This document shows positions 36,060 through 44,452 of a stretch of DNA of 64,000 nucleotides, one piece after another (position 1 is the first letter of the stretch; each line of letters begins with the position of its first letter). Location: NCBI RefSeq assembly GCF_007745175.1, contig NZ_CP036271.1, positions 930,001 to 994,000 on the forward strand, read 5' to 3'. Origin of the DNA: Caulifigura coniformis (GTDB lineage: Bacteria; Planctomycetota; Planctomycetia; Planctomycetales; Planctomycetaceae). The notes beneath the pieces are model-generated. The model saw nothing but the letters and a program-made list of their open reading frames with translations. It did no database searches and was not told the DNA's origin. The translations under genes and the position numbers were made by a program.

Positions 36060-37040
36060 ATGACAAGTCGCCGAACCGTTTCAAGAACTCCGCTCCCCAT
36101 TTCTCGGTCGACGTTGCGGCTGCCAGCTGTAATTCGTGCCTCTGGGGCCAAGGCGGCCCGGCGCTTCCTGGAGTTCTTCACTGCTCAGATCCGCAACCGT
36201 AACACGCGAGAGGTCTACCATCGGGCCGTGTCTGACTTTCTTGCCTGGGTTGCTGATCAGAACGGCTCACTCGACCTGATCGAGCCAATCCATGTGGCGG
36301 CCTACATCGAGTACATGGCGACGATCTACGCGCCGCCGACTGTGAAGCAGCACCTGGCCGCGATCCGAATGTGTCTTGATTGGCTCGTCACGGGCCAAAT
36401 CATTGCCAGTAATCCCGCCGCCTCAGTCCGCGGACCGAAGCACATCGTCAAACGGGGCAAGACACCCGTCATTACGGCCGACGAAGCGAGGCAACTGCTC
36501 GACAGCATCGACACGTCGACGCTGATCGGGCTCCGCGACCGGGCGCTCATCGCCACCATGCTCTTCACGTTCGGCCGCGTCAGTCCGGTCGTCGGGATGA
36601 AGGTCGACGACTACTACCAGATCGGCAAACGGTCCTGGATTCGGCTCCACGAGAAAGGGGGAAAGTTCCACGAGGTCCCGGCCCACCACACGGCGGTCGA
36701 GTATCTGGACGCCTACCTCACCGCGGCAGGTCATACTTACGCCCCCGACTCTCCCCTCTACCGGACGGCCCGCGGCAGGAGCGGGGAACTAACCAACCAG
36801 CCCATGTCGCGGCAGGACGCCCTGCGGATGGTCAAACGCCGGGCTCGCACGGCTGGCCTCTCTGATCGGGTTTGCTGCCACACGTTCCGGGCGACGGGGA
36901 TCACCGTCTACCTGTCGAATGGTGGCGTGATCGAAAAGGCCCAGGCCCTGGCCGGGCATGAATCGCCCCGGACGACGAAACTGTATGACCGAACCAGCGA
37001 CGAAGTCAGCCTGGACGAGGTCGAGCGGATTCTAATTTGA
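36060..37040 (+). CDS. Tyrosine recombinase/integrase
   Basis: A 326-residue integrase of the XerC/phage family. A SAM-like N-terminal core-binding domain (about 35-125) precedes the catalytic domain. Catalytic residues are in place: Arg173 (FTFGRVSPVVGMKV), Lys near 199 (HEKGGKF), His274 and Arg277 (HTFRATG), His300 (AGHESPRTT) and Tyr309 (KLYDR). The AR of typical XerC box I is GR here. It is the obvious candidate for inserting the element between the two flanking repeats. Confidence 0.9.
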   Translation: MTSRRTVSRTPLPISRSTLRLPAVIRASGAKAARRFLEFFTAQIRNRNTREVYHRAVSDFLAWVADQNGSLDLIEPIHVAAYIEYMATIYAPPTVKQHLAAIRMCLDWLVTGQIIASNPAASVRGPKHIVKRGKTPVITADEARQLLDSIDTSTLIGLRDRALIATMLFTFGRVSPVVGMKVDDYYQIGKRSWIRLHEKGGKFHEVPAHHTAVEYLDAYLTAAGHTYAPDSPLYRTARGRSGELTNQPMSRQDALRMVKRRARTAGLSDRVCCHTFRATGITVYLSNGGVIEKAQALAGHESPRTTKLYDRTSDEVSLDEVERILI

Positions 37041-37127
37041 GGGCCCTCCCCTCCATGCCCATCCGGAATTCCAAGCACCTGCACATCGTTCTGGCCTGCT
37101 AGTTGTCAGTCGTGGTAGAATACCCCC

Positions 37128-37397
37128 ATGGAAACGATCATCCGGAACGTCCGCGACCTCCCCGAAGTCGACCGCTCGGCGGCTGAGCAACTGGTCGGCC
37201 ACGAGCTGACGCCGGACCAGCAGCTGGTGATCGTCGTGCAATACTCCCGCGGTCAAGCGCTGGCACCCAAGTCGACGGGATCGACTCCCAAGCTTCCGGA
37301 CTGGTGCAATGTCTTCTCCGGGCTCAATGACCAGGAAGTAGCTGACCTGGAGGAGGTCATTCTGAGCCGCGCCGATCTTTCTCGCGCGACCGAGTAA
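37128..37397 (+). CDS. Probable antitoxin of a PIN-domain toxin
   Basis: An 89-residue protein directly upstream of the PIN toxin (3 bp between stop and start). The start METIIRNVRDLPEVDRSAAEQLVGHEL suggests a short beta/helix domain, and the end ADLEEVILSRADLSRATE is helical. No known DNA-binding fold is certain. Antitoxin identity is inferred from gene pairing and size. Confidence 0.65.
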   Translation: METIIRNVRDLPEVDRSAAEQLVGHELTPDQQLVIVVQYSRGQALAPKSTGSTPKLPDWCNVFSGLNDQEVADLEEVILSRADLSRATE

Positions 37398-37400
37398 TCG

Positions 37401-37814
37401 ATGTCGCCTGCGGTTCTCATCGACACCGATACGCTCTCGGAAGTTCTCAAACAGAAGAACGCGCTCGTTGTCGCGCAGGCTGCGGCCTATCTCGACGAGC
37501 ATGGGCGGTTCAGTTTCTCGGCGCTGACCCGGTATGAAGTCCTACGCGGTCTGACCAGCAAAGGGGCCGCTGTTCAAATCGCCCAGTTCGAAGCCTTCTG
37601 TGCTCGGTCCGAGATCCTGGCGATCGATGACGCCGTGCTGACCCGGGCCGCCCGTCTGTGGGCGCTGGCTCGACAGATGGGCCAGTCCCGGTCCGATGCC
37701 GACCTGATCATCGCCGCCACGGCCCTGGTCCACGGTCGGCCGCTGGTCAGCGGCAACACGCCGCACTTCGCCTGGATCCCGGACCTGATGCTGCTGAACT
37801 GGCGAGTGGGCTGA
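37401..37814 (+). CDS. PIN-domain toxin (VapC-like)
   Basis: A 137-residue PIN-domain ribonuclease. It begins VLIDTDTLSEV with acidic residue Asp8; Glu46 lies in RYEVLRG, Asp99 and Asp101 lie in SRSDADLIIAA and the last polar site is in LVSGNTPHF. This is the VapC arrangement for Mg2+-dependent RNA cleavage. It is paired with the small upstream gene. Such pairs stabilise mobile elements by post-segregational killing. Confidence 0.88.
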   Translation: MSPAVLIDTDTLSEVLKQKNALVVAQAAAYLDEHGRFSFSALTRYEVLRGLTSKGAAVQIAQFEAFCARSEILAIDDAVLTRAARLWALARQMGQSRSDADLIIAATALVHGRPLVSGNTPHFAWIPDLMLLNWRVG

Positions 37815-37961
37815 GTCCTCAGGGGACGGCGACATCCAGTTCCATTCCCTCCATTGACCACCGGCCCACGTCAGGGGCCCGATGGCCACAGAACGCTGTT
37901 TGAGTAGCGGTGCGATTCATGGCAGTCTCGGTGCATCAACCTATGTGCACGGAGGTGCTGT

Positions 37962-38282
37962 ATGACCGAAGAATCGACCACGAAGAAGAAGACGACGAAG
38001 GATCAAGACACCGCGAGTGTGGAGCCCGCAAAGGTGATCCGCCAGGGCGCGATTGCCGCCTCGATCTGGAAACGGCAGAGCCCGTCGGGGTTCGCCTACT
38101 ACGACTTCACGATCAGCCGTAGCTGGAAGACCCAGACGGGGAAGACGGGCTATTCCAGGTCCTTCTTCGGAGCCAATCAGGAGGCCCTGCTGCACGTCGT
38201 CACCGAGACGACGAAGTGGATTGCGGAGAACACTCAGGAGCAGCCGGAACTGGCTTCGGAACCGGCCGCGATGGCGGCCTAA
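37962..38282 (+). CDS. Small element protein, paralogue family member 2
   Basis: A 106-residue protein with GGAGGT 9 nt before ATG 37962. After a Lys/Thr-rich N-terminus the core is VIRQGAIAASIWKRQSPSG, then YYDFTISRSWKTQ, then VVTETTKWIAEN. It aligns along its length with the products of 33404-33721 and 51872-52147. It converges with the unknown gene at 38490-39221. Function is unknown. Confidence 0.7.
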   Translation: MTEESTTKKKTTKDQDTASVEPAKVIRQGAIAASIWKRQSPSGFAYYDFTISRSWKTQTGKTGYSRSFFGANQEALLHVVTETTKWIAENTQEQPELASEPAAMAA

Positions 38283-38285
38283 TCA

Positions 38286-38325
38286 CGCGGAGACCGCGGC
38301 TCCTTCAGGGGCCGCTCTTCCCTTC
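38286..38325 (+). terminator. Weak terminator-like hairpins
   Basis: CGCGG-AGA-CCGCG (38286-38298) and an overlapping GCGGC / GCCGC stem precede TCTTCCCTTCT, just after the small element protein stop. Confidence 0.4.
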
Positions 38326-38489
38326 TCCCCCATTTCCCATGGGCCTCATCGAACTCCAAATCACCCTCTTGGTGCTGAACCTGTCGGGCCTGATCCGCTG
38401 GCCGTTGCCGCTCGTCCTGGCACCGTCGTGGATCTTGTTGACGCTCTTCCTACTCCTATCCCACATCGCAAGACTCCCCTGAGTCTTCG

Positions 38490-39221
38490 TCAGACGCTCA
38501 TCGCCGAACGGGCATCCTCTGTCGATCCCTGCGGCAACCACTCGCCGCGATCAATGACCTCGAACGGCTTCACGATCTGGCGTTTATACCGCAGCACGGT
38601 TGTCGGCAGTTTCGACAGGCCCGCCTCGCCCCGTTGTTCGTTGACCAGCCGCAGGATGTTCAGCATCTGCCGCCGAACCGGAGCGTAGGGCTCAAACGGG
38701 ACCGAATACAGGAGCTTTGACAGCTCTTCCGCCGACCGGCGACAGGCCACGCTCAGGAGATCGGCCCGCAGGTCCTTGAACCGCTCGCGGGCAATCTGCA
38801 CCCGGACCCGCCGTTTCCCGTCCGCCACCGGTTCCCCGTCGGCGTCGTCCTTCCGCAGAAAGCCCCCCTGCTTCACGGAGAGCGAGTAACCTTCGATAGC
38901 GATCGGTGACTTCCTGGCGTCGCGGATGTTGTCGGCCTCCTCGGCGAAGAACGGGTGCTCCCCCTTCGTCGCAAGTAGGACCCAGTGGCGCCCGTATCGG
39001 AGGTAATGAACGTTCGCATGACCGACCAGCTTGCGGCGGGCCCGCTGCTGACGGGACAGGTCGACGCCGTACTTCTCGATCAGCTTCGCATCGATGGCTC
39101 GCGGATCTTTGCCATCAGGAACGTACCCACCCACCCAGAACCAGTATCCGTGCGGCAAGATGTTGCTTGCCAGTTGTTGAACGAAGCCTTCCAGGCTCGT
39201 GGCCTCACATCGATAGTCCAT
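38490..39221 (-). CDS. Unknown protein beside a large structured-RNA region
   Basis: A 243-residue protein of no recognised family; ATG 39221 follows AGGAGGAG. Clear features are HGYWFWVGGYVPDGKDPRA, KYGVDLSRQQRARRKLVGHA, NVHYLRYGRHWVLLATKGEH and, near the end, a helical part with EPYAPVRRQMLNILRLVNEQ. The many Arg/Lys residues suggest nucleic-acid binding. It is not a reverse transcriptase, LAGLIDADG or HNH protein. It lies directly downstream, on the same strand, of the hairpin-rich noncoding tract, in the place where an intron-encoded protein would sit. Confidence 0.7.
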   Translation of the reverse strand: MDYRCEATSLEGFVQQLASNILPHGYWFWVGGYVPDGKDPRAIDAKLIEKYGVDLSRQQRARRKLVGHANVHYLRYGRHWVLLATKGEHPFFAEEADNIRDARKSPIAIEGYSLSVKQGGFLRKDDADGEPVADGKRRVRVQIARERFKDLRADLLSVACRRSAEELSKLLYSVPFEPYAPVRRQMLNILRLVNEQRGEAGLSKLPTTVLRYKRQIVKPFEVIDRGEWLPQGSTEDARSAMSV

Positions 39222-39391
39222 GCGCGTCTCCTCCTGCTGAACGGCCAAACTGCAGCCGCTCAGAAGAAGGGGCTTGATCCTCAGCCAAGCCCCGACGTTG
39301 AAACCCTTCAGCGAACCAAATTCGCAAACCTCAACGGACAAACCTCGTCCTTTGACTGAAACCTCCGAAAGCGGACAAGACTCGTCGACTT

Positions 39392-40023
39392 GGCGTCGGA
39401 ACTACATTTCAATTCCGACGCCGCCAATTCCATAGGCGTACCGCATTGCTCAAAACCTCGGTGAACCGACCGGGTGCAAGGCACACCGGTCCTGTTCACC
39501 GTCAATTCGCTGCGAAAGCACACGCTCACTCCCGTGAACGTCTGGTTTCACCGCATTGCTTCCCACCAAGGAAACGGCACGAGGTGTCGCTCACGCGATT
39601 CCCCTCGTTCCTGCCTTCGTCACCCATTGCTGTCATCCCTTTCGTGGAGTTCCTCTGCCCCGGCACCACCCGGTCGGCCAACTCACGGGATCGGACTGCC
39701 TTGCCCGATGCACCGCTCAACGTCAGGACCTGCTCCCGCAAGTCCCTCGGTCGACTCCTACTCAGGACACACTCCCCCTCATCAGGCGTTTCACTCGACA
39801 GTGTTCCGCTCTTCGCACGGACTGACCGGAGACCGGTCAGAGGTGTGCGAACGGAGCACCGCAAGCTGTTGTCACCCTGCACATCAGCAGGGCACCGGCT
39901 TACCAGGCCGGAAGCCTGAGAGGTTCCTGCGTTCGTCCTGCACTTCATCGCTCAAGTCTCGTGGCTGAGGGGGTGTGATCCCCCGAACCCTCCGTCGCAC
40001 GTGCACCCGTCAGGGTGTCGCAC
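39392..40023 (-). ncRNA. Group II intron domain I-like structured RNA (partial?)
   Basis: On the minus strand the tract starts GTGCGAC at 40023, matching the GUGYG 5' end of group II introns. It continues with many compact stems: CACCC-GTCA-GGGTG, GGGGGATCACACCCCC, CCGGC/GCCGG, CCCTGC/GCAGGG and GACCGG-TCT-CCGGTC. Segments such as GTGAAACGCCTGATGAGGGG and GTAGGAGTCGACC look like conserved group II domain I sequence. A perfect 10-bp hairpin (39392-39422) ends the tract before the ORF. I found no reverse transcriptase and no domain V, so it may be an intron fragment or another large ncRNA. Confidence 0.5.
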
Positions 40024-40746
40024 TCACGCGGCCACTTTGGACCGCCTTTCCCCGGGCAAAACGTAGAAACTCCCGGGTATCGCTCGACGGAAAGCGTGTC
40101 GCCGTGAGGGACGGCCTGTCGGCCCTCCCTCACTGTCTCGGCATCGACTCTTGAGCAACTCACTGGCAAGCCCTTCCGGGCCTTTCATGGTTGAGCTCTT
40201 CACGGCCGATGGATTTGCCATCGGTCCCCGGAGTGATCAACTCCGGCAGGTCGTGTCACCACGACGCTGGCTCCCCACGCCAGACGGGTTCAACGGACGG
40301 TTCTCGCCCGAAGCCCCTCGTTACGGATTCGAGGCCATTAGCCTCCCACCGCTTTGAGCATGACGGCTCCGGCCAGCGAACATCGCTGGACCGAAGTTTT
40401 CCCGCATCGCCCACGTTCGGCGGCTACGGGCTCTGTGGAGGGCCCTTCGCCGCTGTCAGTATCGGATAGAACGCTGAGATTGGACTGGTTGGTGACCAGG
40501 ATTACTTCAGCGAGCCTCCGTCGATCTGGACAAGCACCTCTCGATGCATCCAGCTCTACAGCAGACAGCCTGACGGTGGTAAATCTCCGTCCCCTTCGCC
40601 GATTGGTGATCGGTTCCCGGGTGCTGTCTCGTGACCAAAGGCACTCATCAAAGCTTTTACGACCATTGACAGTCGTTCGGCCTATCCCCGCCGAACCGGA
40701 CGAGCGTAGCGCGGGGCCGATCGCTACTCAAATCGCCGGACCCGCG
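40024..40746. other. Hairpin-rich noncoding tract upstream of the intron-like RNA
   Basis: No credible protein gene; the open frames are Ser/Arg/Pro-rich. The tract carries a series of near-perfect hairpins: GTGAGGGA.../...TCCCTCAC, GCCGATGG/CCATCGGT, CCGGAGT-GATCA-ACTCCGG, CCAGCGA-ACA-TCGCTGG and GAGGC-CATTA-GCCTC. Stems follow each other with short linkers over 700 bp. This density is far above ordinary intergenic DNA, and the strand is undecided. Confidence 0.55.
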
Positions 40747-40770
40747 AAATGCGACAGCCCTGTCGCATTT
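40747..40770. repeat. Palindromic repeat copy 1 (ATGCGACA/TGTCGCAT)
   Basis: AAATGCGACA-GCCC-TGTCGCATTT, a perfect 10-bp inverted repeat 13 bp beyond the Rep gene stop. Related copies lie at 45997-46015, 47982-47999, 51759-51781 and 53278-53296. It could double as the Rep terminator. Confidence 0.75.
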
Positions 40771-40783
40771 GCAGACCGGCGGC

Positions 40784-42193
40784 TCAGGCCAGCGTCTTGA
40801 AGTGGCTGATGACGATCTGCCGCAGCAGCATCTCGGCGAACGGGGTGTTTTCGAGCTTGCGGTACTGGGCGACGGCTTCGGAATCGCCGGTCGCCAGGGC
40901 CGCTTCGGCCGCTACGGCCCGCTGCTCCGATGACGCTTCGTCCCAGGCTCGAATGGCCGCCTGATGGGCGTCGGCATCGACGACCGCCGCCGCGGCCGTC
41001 TTCTGTTCGGCCAGTCGTCGCTGCTGGGCCTTCCGTGTTCGCTCGTCGCAGGCGGCCTTCGTGACGAAGCCCCTGGGCGGCTGGTAGTCCTCGCGAATGG
41101 CGGCCGCCAGATACCCCGCCGGGTTCTGGGAGATCCGGGCATCTTTCCGCTCCAGCATCCAGTCGTGGAGTTCGATCTTTTCGGCAATGCGTGACGCTGG
41201 GAACTCCCGAACCAACGCCGCTGCCATGCTGGTGCGGAGACCGCGATCGGTCAGCTCGACGACGAGTGGCTCCTGGGATTCGGCCACAGCCGAGACGGCG
41301 TCGCCTTTCGACTGCCGCAGGAGCGAGATCGTCCATTCCCCGTGGCGACGGCGAACGAACCGCGTCTGAGTCGGCTCCGGGACCAGGAACCCGATCGACT
41401 CCAGTTCTTCGAGGGCCGGTTGCAGCTTGCGTTTGAGCTGGGCGCTGTCGTAGTTCCGCCCCAGCCCGACGTGTTCACAGGCAAACACCCGCAGATCCAT
41501 CTCGAATCGCTTGGAGCGATAGAACCGTTTGTCGAGGAACCGGTACGCCTGACGGGCCGCCGGGATCTGCAGTCGAAAGTAGGTGTTGAGGTCGAGCCGC
41601 TTGAGGTGATTCGACTGGAACGACGAGAACAGCATCGAGTTCCACGAGAACGTCGACTGCCCATCATCGGAGGGGCCACTGCGCCCTTCTTTGCCGCGGA
41701 GATCGAGCGATTCCAGGATGTGGAACGTCTGGCTCTTCCAGCGTCGGTGACTGCGGTCCCACCAGGCCCGGTTGTAATACAGTGTGACGCTGGCCCAGCG
41801 TTGCAGCGATTCTTCGAGACGGCGATAGGATTTTCCGGAGTTGTCCCAGCCCAGGAACTTCACCAGTTCGTACCGAGTGAACGACACGGTCGGCGACTGG
41901 AACCGGGTCCGGCAGTTCGTGAGATGCATCAGGACCAGCAGAACGTCGCTGTCGACGGGCGTCGGCAGGCCGAAAGCATCGCTGGCCGAGATAATCAGCT
42001 TGCGATGCACCAGTTGCTGATTGCCCTCGTCGAAGATCTCATCTTCGAACGTCAGCGTCTTCTGATTGGGATTCGTGCGGTGTCCGCACGCCGCGAGCGG
42101 AAACTCGGCCAAATTCAGCTCGTCGGTGCCGAGCGTCCGGTTCGAGTCGTCGAACTCGATCGTCTTGAGATTGGCCCGTTCTGTCTCGCCCAC
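40784..42193 (-). CDS. Plasmid replication initiator (RPA/RepA-type)
   Basis: A replication initiator of about 469 residues. The RPA-type domain is clear: IFDEGNQQLVHRKLIISASD, VLLVLMHLTNCRTRFQSPTV, FTRYELVKFLGWDNSGKSYR and a second winged-helix part with LRLQIPAARQAYRFLDKRFY-like sequence. The C-terminal third is Ala/Glu-rich and helical. I chose GTG 42193, which follows GGAAGGG at 8-14 nt; TTG 42232 is possible but lies in an inverted repeat. Six iteron-like repeats stand just upstream (42318-42528), as expected for an iteron-controlled origin. Confidence 0.88.
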   Translation of the reverse strand: MGETERANLKTIEFDDSNRTLGTDELNLAEFPLAACGHRTNPNQKTLTFEDEIFDEGNQQLVHRKLIISASDAFGLPTPVDSDVLLVLMHLTNCRTRFQSPTVSFTRYELVKFLGWDNSGKSYRRLEESLQRWASVTLYYNRAWWDRSHRRWKSQTFHILESLDLRGKEGRSGPSDDGQSTFSWNSMLFSSFQSNHLKRLDLNTYFRLQIPAARQAYRFLDKRFYRSKRFEMDLRVFACEHVGLGRNYDSAQLKRKLQPALEELESIGFLVPEPTQTRFVRRRHGEWTISLLRQSKGDAVSAVAESQEPLVVELTDRGLRTSMAAALVREFPASRIAEKIELHDWMLERKDARISQNPAGYLAAAIREDYQPPRGFVTKAACDERTRKAQQRRLAEQKTAAAAVVDADAHQAAIRAWDEASSEQRAVAAEAALATGDSEAVAQYRKLENTPFAEMLLRQIVISHFKTLA

Positions 42194-42223
42194 AAATCCC
42201 TTCCGTTGTTCCTTCGTCCAAAA

Positions 42224-42248
42224 GAACAACAACCGTCTGTTGTTGTTC
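42224..42248. promoter_or_regulatory. Inverted repeat ahead of the Rep gene
   Basis: GAACAACAAC-CGTCT-GTTGTTGTTC, a perfect 10-bp inverted repeat between the iterons and the Rep start. It could be an operator for Rep autoregulation or an mRNA leader hairpin. Confidence 0.6.
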
Positions 42249-42317
42249 TTTGATGATCTTTATTAACAGATCTTTGCCCCCCGCCAAACCCCCGAAATGA
42301 TAGGCGAATCAGGGGCC

Positions 42318-42528
42318 AAGTCTGCCTCGCATCCCGGTAGTTTGCCCTCGAAGTCTGCCGTCCGCCCCGGCATTTGGCTGCTGTCAATCCCGCGAAATCC
42401 CTGCCCTCAGTCCCGGTCCTGCTGCCCTGAATCCCGGCCTGAAATCACGTGAAGTCTGTCTCAGATCCCGGTACTCGCAATTCGGCCCGGAACTCCGCTC
42501 GTTCCAAAGTCTGCCCTGAGTCCCGGTT
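42318..42528 (+). other. Iteron array, probable replication origin (oriV)
   Basis: Six degenerate direct repeats close to AAGTCTGCCCTGAGTCCCGG begin near 42318, 42351, 42397, 42418, 42452 and 42507. The best copy is 42507-42528, and the spacing is 21 to 55 bp. They lie directly upstream of the plasmid Rep gene and downstream of nothing else that is coding. This is the standard layout of an iteron origin. The rest of 42529-42932 shows no gene. Confidence 0.75.
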
Positions 42529-42932
42529 CCGAGGGCCCCGTTCGACACATCGGCATCTGATGCACATCGGATGGAGAACGATTCCGCTTCAACCGACTTG
42601 AAGTTCAGGCTTATCGCGCCGCTTTCCACGGAGCAAGCACTTTCGTGCGGACTGGCCAGTGGCGTTGCCGCCTGGACCGCTGCCCAGGTTGATGCTCGGC
42701 CGCTCAACAATCTGGCATGCTGTCTAAACGTCATGCTGACATGATGGCCTGCAATCAAGATTGCCGTGAGCAAAGGTGACTGGACGAGGAGCCGGACGCA
42801 CAACCAGGCCGCTGCGTACCGGGAATGCAGGCAGAGTTCCTGAACACGTTTCCCGACGGCCGGTCAGTCGAATGACAACCTGCGTGAAAAAGCCTCTTGC
42901 CGGAATGCTGGCGGCGTGAGATGCCAGAGGGC

Positions 42933-43613
42933 ATGAAACTCGTCTTCGCAAATTCCAAAGGTGGTGTCGGCAAAAGCACGCTGGCTGTGCACGCGGCCGT
43001 GTGGCTCCGCGACCGAGGCTTTTCAACCTGCGTTCTGGATCTCGACCCGCAGCGCAGCTCGGCCGCCTGGATCGCCGAAGTCGCCCCCGACATCACGGTT
43101 CACATCGCTGACACGCCGGAGGAATGCCTCTTAAAGGTCCAAATTGCCTCGGAGCAGGGCGATCTCCTGGTAATGGATGCTCCGGGCGGGCTCGATGAAT
43201 TGACACGCGCGGCGATGATGATGGCGGATGTGGCGTTGCTGCCGATTACGCCTTCCATCCTCGACCTGCGAAGCGTTCAGACGGCCACGAACACCCTTCG
43301 CTACGCCCAGCAGCTGAATGGCGGTCGCCCTGAGGGCGTCCTGATCCTGAACCGTATGAAGAGCCGGGATTCCATCAGCCGTGATCTGAAAGAAGCGGCG
43401 TTGTCGCTCGGAGTGACGGTCGCTCGGACGTCCGTTCGTGATCTCCAGGCGTTTCGTGACGCACCGCAGCAGGGGACCGTCGTGTCCCGCATGGGACGTC
43501 GCGCCGCGTCGTCCGCCGCCGAGATCGACGCGTTGTTCGATGAGCTCTTGGGTACACGTATCAGGAAATTGCAGGAACAAATGGTTGTGAACAGGGAGGT
43601 GGGAAATGGTTGA
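42933..43613 (+). CDS. parA: ParA-family partition ATPase
   Basis: A Walker-type partition ATPase of about 226 residues. It starts MKLVFANSKGGVGKSTLAVH, with the deviant Walker A KGGVGKST, then VLDLDPQRSSAAW and VMDAPGGL (Walker B). The length and motifs fit small plasmid ParA/MinD-like proteins without an N-terminal HTH. ATG 42921 would add four residues. It overlaps the next gene by 8 bp. It would segregate the element before cell division, on the side of the iterons opposite to Rep. Confidence 0.92.
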   Translation: MKLVFANSKGGVGKSTLAVHAAVWLRDRGFSTCVLDLDPQRSSAAWIAEVAPDITVHIADTPEECLLKVQIASEQGDLLVMDAPGGLDELTRAAMMMADVALLPITPSILDLRSVQTATNTLRYAQQLNGGRPEGVLILNRMKSRDSISRDLKEAALSLGVTVARTSVRDLQAFRDAPQQGTVVSRMGRRAASSAAEIDALFDELLGTRIRKLQEQMVVNREVGNG

Positions 43614-44049
43614 TCGCAGAGGATTGAGTCAGGCGATGGGATTGTCGTCCGACAAGCTGGCCTTCATCACGGGGAAAGCGCCCTCGCCAGAAGTTGAAGA
43701 CTCCACATCGGAACTGACCTTCGACGTTGAGACGTCTGTCTCCAGTGCCCCGGTGGCCGAGATTGAAACGCCGGGAACATCGAAACCCGAGCATGCCACG
43801 GCGAGAACACGACGGCCGCACCGACCGCGAAGCTCATCGCGTCAGGCTGACATCAAATTCACGCCGGAACCGGTCGGGCTGTATGGCCCGATCAAGGTTC
43901 CGCTCACGATCCGCCTGAATCCCCAGACGGCCGACGCACTGCGTCGGGCCTGTCTCGAACAGAAACTCGCCCGTCGCACGCCGAATTCCCAACAGGAGAT
44001 TGCCGAAATCGCCATCGCTGGTTGGCTTCGCGAGCAGGGCCATCTGTGA
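43606..44049 (+). CDS. Probable ParA partner (ParB-like accessory)
   Basis: A 147-residue protein, translationally coupled to ParA (8-bp overlap). The N-terminal half is low-complexity (Glu/Ser/Thr/Pro, then Arg-rich). The C-terminal 50 residues (VPLTIRLNPQTADALRRACL, then QQEIAEIAIAGWLREQGHL) form a compact helical domain like ribbon-helix-helix or plasmid CopG-type domains. A DNA-binding partition partner is the natural reading; the family is not certain. Confidence 0.75.
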   Translation: MVDRRGLSQAMGLSSDKLAFITGKAPSPEVEDSTSELTFDVETSVSSAPVAEIETPGTSKPEHATARTRRPHRPRSSSRQADIKFTPEPVGLYGPIKVPLTIRLNPQTADALRRACLEQKLARRTPNSQQEIAEIAIAGWLREQGHL

Positions 44050-44162
44050 TTCACCCGCGGTCTCGGGATCTCTCGCGCATCACGGGCGGGAGCGCTGGAG
44101 GCCGTTGGATGGTCCAAAGGTTGACTCCGATTCGAAAGGAATTGAGAGCAGGAGGTTCTAAG

Positions 44163-44357
44163 ATGTCTCATCGCTTCGAGACGTCGATGCTGGAGCAACG
44201 AGTCGTTGTCAGCCCGGAAATCCGGCGGATGTTGACGCGGCCCCACCGAAAACGACAGGCGCCGTCCCTGTGGCAGCGACTTGTTGCATTCTTCGGCCTC
44301 GGTTGCCGCCCGCGGTCGGTCGTCTGGTGCTCGCATTGCCACCGCATCGCGAACTGA
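44163..44357 (+). CDS. 64-residue basic protein
   Basis: A small gene with an excellent ribosome site: AGGAGG lies 7 nt before ATG 44163. The product is 64 residues, rich in Arg and His, with MSHRFETSMLEQRVVVSPEI at the start and CRPRSVVWCSHCHRIAN at the end. The last part has three Cys and two His that could bind zinc. It is alone in the 403 bp between the ParB-like gene and the kinase. No family recognised. Confidence 0.6.
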   Translation: MSHRFETSMLEQRVVVSPEIRRMLTRPHRKRQAPSLWQRLVAFFGLGCRPRSVVWCSHCHRIAN

Positions 44358-44452
44358 AGGCATCGTGTGCGGGCGGTGCGAGGAGCTTCGACTCCCACAT
44401 CGTCCGCCAGTTCACTTCCTGAAGGTTGTTCCGACCATCCAACGCCCCTCAC

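Noticed and set aside
36985-37127. tRNA gene as integrase attachment site near the recombinase
   Set aside because: No cloverleaf or CCA-type end seen after the recombinase or elsewhere in the window.
39446-39968. Open frames of 140-164 codons on both strands in the hairpin-rich tract
   Set aside because: Ser/Pro/Arg-rich products without ribosome site or family look; explained by structured noncoding sequence.
33242-40735. 11-bp motif CGCTACTCAAA at about 33242 and 40725, and reversed near 37900
   Set aside because: Too short to claim as an att site or repeat family without a genome-wide count.
42318-42528. Repeat array that could be taken for CRISPR
   Set aside because: Repeats are degenerate, spaced unevenly at 21-55 bp, no cas genes, and they sit beside a plasmid Rep gene, so iterons fit better.
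42384-42803. 139-codon minus-strand open frame
   Set aside because: It overlaps the iterons and has no coding character.
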